Assembly (NCBI GenBank): GCA_046316025.1
Contig: JBKCXU010000062.1
Coordinates: 1-23,541, forward strand
Origin: JAJTHJ01 sp046316025
GTDB lineage: Bacteria; Pseudomonadota; Gammaproteobacteria; Burkholderiales; Burkholderiaceae_F
Length of the DNA stretch: 23,541 nt
Direction: 5' to 3'
A program made the position numbers and the translations under genes. Numbering within the stretch: position 1 is the stretch's first letter; each line of letters opens with the position of its first letter. Shown piece by piece: positions 17,392 through 23,541 of the stretch. The notes under the pieces are model-generated. The model was not told where the DNA came from. It searched no databases and saw nothing but the letters and a program-made list of their open reading frames with translations.

Positions 17392-19230
17392 ATGGACGCC
17401 GTCCTGTCCCAACTCCTCGCCGGCCTCGCCTACGCGGCCACGCTGTTCCTGGTGGCGGCGGGGCTGACGCTGGTCTTCGGCGTCACTCGGGTGGTCAACT
17501 TTGCGCACGGCTCGTTCTACATGCTGGGTGCGTATCTGGCGCTGACCATCGTCGAGGCACTGCCGCGCACGCCGCTGGCGTTCTTCGGCGGGCTGATCGC
17601 GGCGGGCCTCGTGGTCGCCGCCTTTGCGGTGGTGGTCGAGGTGCTGATCCTGCGGCGCATCTACGCGGCGCCGGAGATTTTCCAGTTGCTCGCCACCTTC
17701 GGCGTGGTGCTGATCGTGCAGGACGCCACGCTCTGGCTGTGGGGGCCCGAAGAAAAGCTCGGGCCGCGCGCGCCGGGCTTTACCGGCGCGGTGGAAATCT
17801 TCGGCGCCTTCGTGCCGACCTACAGCCTGTTGCTGCTGCTGCTCGGGCCGGCGGTCTATGCGGCGCTGTGGTGGGTGTTCCGCCGCACGCGCTGGGGACT
17901 CGACGTGCGCGCCGCCGCCACCGACGGCGAGATGGCCACGGCCCTCGGCGTGAATCGCAAGCTCGTCTTCACCACGGTGTTCGCGCTCGGCGGGTTTCTC
18001 GCCGGGCTGGCCGGCGCGCTGCAAATCCCGCGCGAGTCGGTCAACCTGCAAATGGATCTCACCATCGTGGTCGAGGCCTTCGTCGTCGTCGTGGTCGGGG
18101 GCCTGGGGTCGATCACCGGCGCCTTCCTCGCGGCGGCGCTGATCGGGCTGCTGCACGCCTTTGGCATCTGGTGGCTGCCGCAGTCTTCGCTGGTGCTTGC
18201 CTTCGCAGCGATGGCGCTGGTGCTGGTGTTGCGGCCACAGGGCCTGCTTGGGCGCGCGGCTCCGCCGCCGGCGGCGAGCGTTGCGGCGCATCCGCCGTAC
18301 CGGCCGGCCGACCTGCGCTTGAAGCTGGCGGCGGCGCTGGGCCTGTTGTTCGCCGCCACGCTGCCGCTCTGGGGTAACGATTACGCATTGGCCATCGCCA
18401 CCGAGATGGCGGTGGCCGCACTCTTTGCGGCAAGCCTGCACTTCTTCATGAGCCACGGCGGCGTGGTGTCCTTCGGCCACGCCGCGTTTTTCGGGTTGGG
18501 CGCGTATGGCGCGGCGCTGCTGGCGAAGTACCTCGGCACTTCGTTAGGCGTCGGGCTGCTCGCCGGGCCGCTGCTGGCGGCGGGGGTCGCCGCCGCAGCG
18601 GGTTTGCTGGTGCTGCGCTCGCACGGTGTGTACGCGGCGATGCTGACGCTGGCGCTGGCGCAGATTCTCTGGTCGGGCGCCACGCAGTGGGTCGCCTTCA
18701 CCGGCGGCGACAACGGCATCCTCGGCCTGTGGCCGCCGGCGGTTTTGGCCTCGAAGTGGGCCTACTACCTGCTCACGCTGGCGTTGGTGGTCGCGGTGTT
18801 ATGGGCGCTGCGGCGCGCCGCGCTGGCGCCTTACGGCTACGCGCTGCGTGCCGTGCGCGATGCACGCCCGCGCGCGGAGGCGAGCGCCGTCGACGCGCCG
18901 CGGCTGCTGTTGGCGGGCTTTGTCGTCGGCGGTCTGCTGGCCGGGCTGGCGGGCGTATTGAACGCCTGGCAGAAGGGTTCGGTGTTCCCTGCCGCATTGT
19001 CGGTCGGCAAGTCGCTCGACGCGCTGGTGATGGTGCTGGCGGGCGGCGTGCAGACGCTAAGTGGCCCGCTGGTCGGCGCCCTCGCCTACCACGGCCTGGC
19101 GGTCGAACTGACGCGCGTGACCGACCATTGGCGCTTGCTGCTGGGTACGGCCATCGTGCTGCTGGTGGTCGCCTTTCCGCAGGGGCTGGCGGGCTTTGCG
19201 CGGGCACGGCTGGAGCGTGGCGCGCGATGA
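17392..19230 (+). CDS. Fused branched-chain amino acid-type permease (LivH-LivM)
   Basis: A 612-residue inner-membrane protein joining both permease subunits. Residues 1 to about 285 are LivH-like (LTLVFGVTRVVNFAHGSFYMLGAYLAL, then ALGVNRKLVFTTVFALGGFLAGLAGAL and GGLGSITGAFLAAALIGLL). A short Pro/Ala-rich linker (about 286-305) leads to the LivM-like half (SHGGVVSFGHAAFFGLGAYGAAL, GGDNGILGL, ALRAVRDARPRAEASAVDAPR, AGGVQTLSGPLVGAL). Both halves keep the EAA-like cytoplasmic loops that contact the ATPases. ATG 17392 begins the first membrane helix. The stop overlaps the next start (ATGA). Fused LivHM proteins are known in other proteobacteria, so the fusion alone is not new. Confidence 0.93.
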   Translation: MDAVLSQLLAGLAYAATLFLVAAGLTLVFGVTRVVNFAHGSFYMLGAYLALTIVEALPRTPLAFFGGLIAAGLVVAAFAVVVEVLILRRIYAAPEIFQLLATFGVVLIVQDATLWLWGPEEKLGPRAPGFTGAVEIFGAFVPTYSLLLLLLGPAVYAALWWVFRRTRWGLDVRAAATDGEMATALGVNRKLVFTTVFALGGFLAGLAGALQIPRESVNLQMDLTIVVEAFVVVVVGGLGSITGAFLAAALIGLLHAFGIWWLPQSSLVLAFAAMALVLVLRPQGLLGRAAPPPAASVAAHPPYRPADLRLKLAAALGLLFAATLPLWGNDYALAIATEMAVAALFAASLHFFMSHGGVVSFGHAAFFGLGAYGAALLAKYLGTSLGVGLLAGPLLAAGVAAAAGLLVLRSHGVYAAMLTLALAQILWSGATQWVAFTGGDNGILGLWPPAVLASKWAYYLLTLALVVAVLWALRRAALAPYGYALRAVRDARPRAEASAVDAPRLLLAGFVVGGLLAGLAGVLNAWQKGSVFPAALSVGKSLDALVMVLAGGVQTLSGPLVGALAYHGLAVELTRVTDHWRLLLGTAIVLLVVAFPQGLAGFARARLERGAR

Positions 19231-20846
19231 GCCTGCTGCTCGCCGACGGGCTGCGCAAACACTACGGCGGCGTGCGCGCAGTCGATGGCGTGAGCTTCGC
19301 GCTCGCGCCGGGGGAGTTCGCCGCGCTGATCGGCCCCAACGGTGCAGGCAAGAGCACGCTGTTTGCGCTGGTCGCCGGGCAGCAACGGGCGGATGCGGGC
19401 GCGCTGCGCTTCGACGGCACCGACCTCGACGCGCTCTCCGCGCCGCAGCGGGCGCGACTCGGCATCGGGCGCACGTTTCAATCGGCGCTGGCCTTTGCCT
19501 CGATGACGGTGCGCGAGAACGTGCAGACGGCGCTGGCCGCGCACGGCGGAATACTGGCGCGCAGCACGCGGCCGCTGCGGGAGGTGGACGCGGCAGCCGC
19601 GGATGCCTTGCTTGCGCGCGTCGGCCTGGCGGCGCAGGCGGCGCGGGCTGCCGCCGATCTCGCCTACCCGGACTTGAAGCGGCTGGAGCTTGCCATTGCG
19701 CTTGCCGGTGCGCCGCGCCTGCTGCTGATGGACGAGCCCACCGCCGGCATGGCCACCGCGGAGCGCTTTGCGCTGATGGACCTGGTGCGCGACGTGGCCG
19801 CCGAGACGGGGCTGACGGTGCTGTTTACCGAGCACAGCATGGAAGTCGTGTTCGGCTACGCGCGGCGGGTGCTGGTGCTGTCGCAGGGGCGGTTGATTGC
19901 CGATGGCGCGCCCGATGTGGTGCGGGCGAGTCCGCAGGCGCGGGCGGCGTATTTTGCGGACGAGGGCGAGGCCAGCGAGGCCCAGCGCGTCCGCCTTATT
20001 GCTGCCCGGGAACCGAGCCGGGTTGTTGCGCCCACGCCCCCACCCCAGCCCTCCCCCGCATGCGGGGGAGGGAGTAACTCCCGGCCCTGCGAAGCGGGGG
20101 AGGGCTGGGGTGGGGGCGTGGATACGGCGTCGCAGGAAGTTTCCTCCAACGCTCTTCTGGCCCTCCGCAAACTCAACGCCTACTACGGCCGTGCGCAGGC
20201 GCTGTTCGATCTCGAACTTGAAGTGGCGCCGGGCGAAGTGCTGGCGCTGGTTGGCCGCAACGGCGCGGGCAAGTCGACCACGCTGAAGGCCGTGATGGGA
20301 CTGGTACGCGCCACCGGCGAGTTTCGCCTGGGCGCAACCGCGCTCGGTGGCCTTGCGCCGCACGACCGCGCCCGCGCCGGGCTCGGCTATGTGCCGCAAG
20401 ATCGCCGCATTTTTGCCGATCTGACCGTGCTGGAGAACCTGCGCGTCGGCAGCCAGGGCCAGTCGCTCGACCTCGATGCGCTGCTGCAACTCTTTCCCAA
20501 CCTGCGCGACATGCTCGACCGCCCCGCCGCGCGCATCAGCGGCGGCGAGCAGCAGATGCTGGCGGTGGCGCGAACGCTGGCCGCGCGGCCGCGGGTGGTG
20601 CTGCTCGACGAGCCGTCCGAAGGCATCGCCCCGCGCATCGTCGCCGCGCTGGCCGACGCGGTGCTGCAACTGAAGGAGCAGGGCGTGGCGGTGCTCTTGT
20701 CCGAGCAGAACCCGCACTTCGTCGCCCGCGTGGCTGACCGTGCGCTGCTGCTCGATCAGGGCCGCGTGGTCGGAGCCGCCACGCGCGACGAGCTCGCGCA
20801 GCCCAGCGAGGCGGTGCGGGCGGTGTTGGGTCTCGGATCCGCGTGA
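19227..20846 (+). CDS. Fused ATPase subunits LivG-LivF with repeat-derived linker
   Basis: A single open frame of 539 residues with two ABC ATPase domains. LivG-like part, residues 1-250: Walker A GPNGAGKST (36-44), Walker B LLLMDEP (Asp169, Glu170), but the signature reads LAYPDLKR (145-152) with Pro148 where glycine is usual. LivF-like part from about 305: Walker A GRNGAGKST (Lys349), signature ISGGEQQM (about 437-444), Walker B VVLLDEP (Asp461), and the LivF-type YVPQDRRIFADLTVLENL. Residues 269-299 are encoded by a 90-bp palindromic repeat. ATG 19227 overlaps the permease stop; the longer upstream frame only shadows the permease. An internal GTG at 20118, at the end of the repeat, could start a separate LivF, so a true fusion needs protein evidence. 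Confidence 0.88.
   Translation: MSLLLADGLRKHYGGVRAVDGVSFALAPGEFAALIGPNGAGKSTLFALVAGQQRADAGALRFDGTDLDALSAPQRARLGIGRTFQSALAFASMTVRENVQTALAAHGGILARSTRPLREVDAAAADALLARVGLAAQAARAAADLAYPDLKRLELAIALAGAPRLLLMDEPTAGMATAERFALMDLVRDVAAETGLTVLFTEHSMEVVFGYARRVLVLSQGRLIADGAPDVVRASPQARAAYFADEGEASEAQRVRLIAAREPSRVVAPTPPPQPSPACGGGSNSRPCEAGEGWGGGVDTASQEVSSNALLALRKLNAYYGRAQALFDLELEVAPGEVLALVGRNGAGKSTTLKAVMGLVRATGEFRLGATALGGLAPHDRARAGLGYVPQDRRIFADLTVLENLRVGSQGQSLDLDALLQLFPNLRDMLDRPAARISGGEQQMLAVARTLAARPRVVLLDEPSEGIAPRIVAALADAVLQLKEQGVAVLLSEQNPHFVARVADRALLLDQGRVVGAATRDELAQPSEAVRAVLGLGSA
20032..20121. repeat. 90-bp palindromic dispersed repeat inside the livG-livF frame
   Basis: The arms 20032-20057 and 20096-20121 are perfect 26-nt inverted complements (outer ends CCACGCCCCCACCCCAGCC and its complement), and 20049-20072 is itself a perfect 24-bp palindrome centred on GCATGC. 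Its length is a multiple of three and it contains no stop in the coding frame, so it is read as a Pro/Gly-rich peptide. The GGGGGAGGG-rich style resembles intergenic dispersed repeats and the element between gcvH and gcvP, though the two are not the same sequence. Confidence 0.85.
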
Positions 20847-20891
20847 GGCGCAGCGCGCGGGCTTGGCCCCGTTTGCCGCTGCGCCAATAAT
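20847..20891 (+). promoter_or_regulatory. creC promoter with overlapping dyad
   Basis: TTGGCC at 20863-20868 and AATAAT at 20886-20891 are separated by exactly 17 bp, a plausible sigma-70 promoter for creC. A perfect 9-bp inverted repeat, GGCGCAGCG (20847-20855) and CGCTGCGCC (20877-20885), brackets the -35; its second arm abuts the -10. It begins right after the livGF stop, so it might act as an operator or as a terminator-like hairpin without U-tract. Confidence 0.45.
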
Positions 20892-20934
20892 GCGCGCTGC
20901 CTCGATCGACGCCGCATACCTCGCCCCGCGCACC

Positions 20935-22392
20935 ATGTCCCGCCGCTCCCGCATCTTCATCGGCGTCTTCGTGCTGTACGTGGCGGCCGTGGGGCTGCTG
21001 TTGCAGCGCGTGGCCTCGGACCTCGACCCGCGCTACCGCGAGTCGGCCGAGGAGTCGCTGGTCGACACCGCCAACCTGCTCGCCACGCTGCTGGAGCGGC
21101 GCACCTTCGACGGCACGATTCCCACCGACGAGCTGGAGCGCACGCTCGCCGCACTCAAGGCGCGCCCGCTGTACGCACGCATCTACGGCGTGGACAAGAC
21201 CAGCGTCGACTTGCACGTGTACGTGACCCACCGCGACGGCACGGTGCTGTTCGACTCGGCCGGCCGCGACCTCGGCGCCGACTACTCGCAGTGGCGCGAC
21301 GTGCGGCTGACGCTCGAAGGTGCGTACGGCGCGCGCACCACGCTCGCCAACCCGGCCGACCCCACTTCCGGCGTGATGTACGTCGGCGCGGCCATCCGCG
21401 AGAAGCGCGCCGGCGCCCGGCCCGAGGCGGGCGACGACATCGTCGGCATGGTGGCGGTGGGCAAGCCGATCCGCGCCTTCCGCCCCTTCATCGACAACGC
21501 GCGCAACAAGCTTCTCCTGTTCGGTGCGATCTCGGTGGGCGCCTTCGTGGTCGCGGTGCTGGCGGTGGTGTTTTGGCTGGTGCGGCCCTTTGGCCTGGTG
21601 CGCGAGTTCTGGCGCGCGCTGCGCCGGCGCGACTCGCCGGTGCCGCTCGGGCGGCGGCTGGCCGCCGCGCTGCGCGACGCGCTGGCCGACACGCGCGACG
21701 CGCTGACCGGCCGCAACTACGTGGACGACTACGTGCAGACGCTGGCGCACGAGCTGAAGAGCCCGCTCGCCGCGATCCGCGGCGCCGCCGAACTGCTGCG
21801 CGAGCCGATGCCGGAAGACGCGCGCGCCCGCTTTGCCGCCAACATCGAAGAGCAGGTGCGCCGCGCGCAGGAGCTGATCGACCGGCTGCTGGAACTGTCC
21901 GCCATCGAGCGGCGCGGCAGCCTGGAGCAGGCGGCACCGGTCGCGCTGGCGCAGATTGCCGCCGCCGCCCGCGACGAGCTGCTGGGCAGCGCGGCGCGGC
22001 GCGAGGTGACGCTGGCCATCGACATCGAGCCCGCGCTGCGCGTGGCCGGCGACCCCTTCCTGCTCCAGCGCGCCGTCACCAACCTGATGCGCAACGCGGT
22101 CGAGTTCGCCCCGCGCGGCTCCACGGTGGACGTAGTCGCGCGCGCGCGCGGCAAGCGCATCGAGTTCACGGTGCTCGACCGCGGCCCCGGCCTGCCGGAG
22201 TTCGCGCGCGAGCGGGTGTTCGACAAGTTCTACTCGCTGGCGCGGCCCGACAGCGGCAAGAAAGGCACCGGGCTGGGGCTGGCGTTCGTGCGCGAGATCG
22301 CGGCGCTGCACGGCGGCAGCGCGGAACTCGCCAACCGTCCCGAAGGCGGGGCAGTCGCGACGCTGACCTTGCCCGCGCTCGCACCGCGCTGA
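20935..22392 (+). CDS. creC: Two-component sensor histidine kinase, CreC-like
   Basis: A 485-residue inner-membrane sensor kinase (E. coli CreC is 474). The N-terminal helix (about 6-25) is followed by LDPRYRESAEESLVDTANLLATLLE, the characteristic CreC start. The periplasmic domain runs to a second helix at about 193-216, then HAMP-like sequence. The H-box is LAHELKSPLAAIRGAAELL (His272). The N-box is NLMRNAVEF (Asn387), and G-boxes DRGPGLPE and GTGLGLAFV complete the kinase core. ATG 20935 matches the family N-terminus; ATG 20890 is in frame but overlaps the promoter. E. coli CreC pairs with CreB and affects CreD and acetate or envelope responses. Neither creB nor creD is visible here; creB may lie elsewhere, so the partner is unknown. 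Confidence 0.9.
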   Translation: MSRRSRIFIGVFVLYVAAVGLLLQRVASDLDPRYRESAEESLVDTANLLATLLERRTFDGTIPTDELERTLAALKARPLYARIYGVDKTSVDLHVYVTHRDGTVLFDSAGRDLGADYSQWRDVRLTLEGAYGARTTLANPADPTSGVMYVGAAIREKRAGARPEAGDDIVGMVAVGKPIRAFRPFIDNARNKLLLFGAISVGAFVVAVLAVVFWLVRPFGLVREFWRALRRRDSPVPLGRRLAAALRDALADTRDALTGRNYVDDYVQTLAHELKSPLAAIRGAAELLREPMPEDARARFAANIEEQVRRAQELIDRLLELSAIERRGSLEQAAPVALAQIAAAARDELLGSAARREVTLAIDIEPALRVAGDPFLLQRAVTNLMRNAVEFAPRGSTVDVVARARGKRIEFTVLDRGPGLPEFARERVFDKFYSLARPDSGKKGTGLGLAFVREIAALHGGSAELANRPEGGAVATLTLPALAPR

Positions 22393-22425
22393 GCGACGAC
22401 GACGGCGGCCAGCGCAGCCGCGGAC

Positions 22426-23199
22426 CTACGGACGGGCTGCGTTGAGCCGGTCGCGCAGATCGACCATCGGCTGCTGGCTGACGTTGACAAAGCCGCGACC
22501 CGGCTGGTCGAGATCGACGATCAGCATGATCAGGACCGCGTAGCCGACGGTCACCGCCACCGTCACCGGGCTGCGGCGCGTGCCCGCAACGCCGCCGTGA
22601 TAGCCCATGGCCGCCAGCGTCAGCACCGAAAGCACGGTCAGCACCGTCCAGAAGAACGTCGGGATGTGGCTGCGCTCGCGCACGAGGATGCGCTCCTGGC
22701 GCAGTTCGAAGATCCGCCGCGCCGCATCGAGCAAGGTATCGACGTTCCCCGGTTCGGCCTTGCCGGCCGCGGCGACCTGTTCCCATAGCCGCGCGAGCAG
22801 AACGGCTGTCGACGCCGAGTCTGAGTCCCCGGCCGTCCACCGCACTCGTTCGTCGGCATAGGCGCGCAGCACCTGGCGAATCTCGGCGCGTTGCGGCGGC
22901 GGCGCCAGATCCGCCAGCCGGTAGGCCGACTGGATGGCGTTGACTTCTTCGAGCAGCGCGACCTTGCGGGCATGAAACGCATCCATCGCCTGGCTGAACG
23001 TCAGGCCCAGCACGAAGGCCAACAGTCCAAGCGTGGCGCCGACCATCGCACCGACCGGCGCCTCCTCCTCCAGCCTGGCCTGCCGATGCCGCCGGCGCGC
23101 CAGGCGATAGCCGGCCTCGACCGCGACGAACGACAGCAGCAAGGCAAGGCCGAACGCTCCGATCATCGTCAGATCGCCCAGCGCGATGGCTTCGGTCAC
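22426..23199 (-). CDS. DUF4239 (bestrophin-like) integral membrane protein
   Basis: A 257-residue inner-membrane protein with hydrophobic helices near residues 10-30, 50-72, 178-200 and 205-228 and a soluble helical domain between helices two and three. The sequence G-A-x-x-G-L-L-A-F-V-L-G-L-T-F-S-x-A near the second helix and the ending IVDLDQPGRGFVNVSQQPMVDL are hallmarks of the DUF4239 bestrophin-like family. The function is unproven; ion channel activity is suggested only by distant similarity. GTG 23199 is chosen because AAAGGGG lies 7 nt upstream; TTG 23217 is in frame but would precede that site. It converges with creC, leaving a 33-bp gap with no obvious terminator. Confidence 0.85.
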   Translation of the reverse strand: MTEAIALGDLTMIGAFGLALLLSFVAVEAGYRLARRRHRQARLEEEAPVGAMVGATLGLLAFVLGLTFSQAMDAFHARKVALLEEVNAIQSAYRLADLAPPPQRAEIRQVLRAYADERVRWTAGDSDSASTAVLLARLWEQVAAAGKAEPGNVDTLLDAARRIFELRQERILVRERSHIPTFFWTVLTVLSVLTLAAMGYHGGVAGTRRSPVTVAVTVGYAVLIMLIVDLDQPGRGFVNVSQQPMVDLRDRLNAARP

Positions 23200-23340
23200 G
23201 GCGCATCCCCTTTCCAATCGATTTCGCCCGTGGCCAATCGTACGCGGCGCCGCGCCCGCGACCGGCCGGTGCCGCCCGGCTTCACCTGCCTTTCACACAA
23301 GCTTCGAGCCCGGTTCAACCGGGCATCACGCCGGGGGCGG

Positions 23341-23391
23341 ATCGTTCGTTCCAAGGCCGGGGCGGTTCCCGGCCGACAAGGAGCGAACGAT
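23341..23391 (+). promoter_or_regulatory. 5' leader hairpin covering the ribosome binding site
   Basis: As RNA, 23341-23352 pairs along all 12 positions with 23380-23391 (one G-U pair). Nested inside, GGCCGGG (23355-23361) pairs perfectly with CCCGGCC (23368-23374) around a 6-nt loop. The 3' arm contains the GGAG of the Shine-Dalgarno AAGGAG (23378-23383) and the first two bases of the AUG at 23390. A second stem, 23308-23315 with 23317-23324, lies just upstream. The structure should hide the start site unless opened by temperature, a ligand, a protein or the ribosome. Confidence 0.6.
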
Positions 23392-23541
23392 GACCTTCAT
23401 CATCCTGCAAGAAGCCCTGATCGCCGCCACGCAAGCCGCGGCGCTGCTGTTCACCCTGCCCGCCGTCGGCCAGCCGACGGCGCCCACCGCGCAGATCGAG
23501 GCTGCGCCCGACGCGCGCGCCATCGCCAGCCGCGTGCAAGT
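23390..23541 (+). CDS. Start of a small unknown protein (truncated by window end)
   Basis: An open frame from ATG 23390 to the window end (50 codons, no stop), preceded by a perfect AAGGAG six bases upstream, the best Shine-Dalgarno in the window. The visible protein begins MTFIILQEALIAATQAAALL, has a hydrophobic stretch to about residue 26 and a cut site-like AVGQP, so it may be exported; the rest is Ala/Pro-rich. I do not recognise a family. The gene diverges from the DUF4239 gene across 190 bp that hold two hairpins and no other coding signal. Confidence 0.6.
   Translation, partial: MTFIILQEALIAATQAAALLFTLPAVGQPTAPTAQIEAAPDARAIASRVQ

Noticed and set aside
18687..19226. Upstream extension of the ATPase frame into the permease gene
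   Set aside because: The translation there is an out-of-frame shadow of the permease; ATG 19227 gives the normal LivG start and overlaps the permease stop.
19086..20960. Minus-strand open frame opposite the fused ATPase gene
   Set aside because: Antisense shadow; low-complexity Arg/His-rich translation and no start signal.
20536..22311. Minus-strand open frame opposite creC
   Set aside because: Antisense shadow of a complete histidine kinase.

Overview
The window is high-GC, densely coded DNA. The gene set suggests a betaproteobacterium: a DUF1841 protein, an intracellular PHB depolymerase with a cysteine nucleophile, a soluble RnfB-like ferredoxin beside nth, c4-like cytochromes and CreC. 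Rhodocyclales or Burkholderiales is my guess; this is inference, since there is no rRNA or other marker to settle it.

Layout. 1-3356: end of gcvH and complete gcvP (glycine cleavage), separated by a multi-hairpin dispersed repeat. 3292-5108: a lipoprotein alpha/beta hydrolase and two small secreted Cys/His-containing proteins. 5214-6875: ettA, the ABC-F translation factor. 6876-11504: a visibly lower-GC segment bounded by a 164-bp direct repeat of the ettA 3' end, carrying mipA/ompV-like, two exported alpha/beta hydrolases and a convergent membrane-anchored LytTR regulator. 11760-12439: two monoheme cytochromes c. 12484-15946, minus strand: DUF1841, nth, rnfB-like, phaZ and fdxA. 16046-20846: a branched-chain-amino-acid-type ABC transporter reduced to three polypeptides (binding protein, fused LivH-LivM, fused LivG-LivF). 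20935-22392: a CreC-like sensor kinase. 22426-23199, minus strand: a DUF4239/bestrophin-like membrane protein. 23390-end: the start of a small unknown ORF whose ribosome binding site lies inside a strong predicted hairpin.

The most interesting parts are these. First, the direct-repeat-bounded island next to ettA: its four genes form a compact envelope-hydrolase module, with three GTTCGT boxes phased at exactly 20 bp just upstream of the -35 of the mipA-like gene, plausible operators for the LytTR protein encoded in the same island. Second, the LivG-LivF fusion, whose linker is encoded by an in-frame 90-bp palindromic repeat. Third, the hairpin-masked start at the right edge. No integrase, transposase, tRNA, rRNA or CRISPR array was recognised. 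All calls come from reading the sequence; no database search was run.
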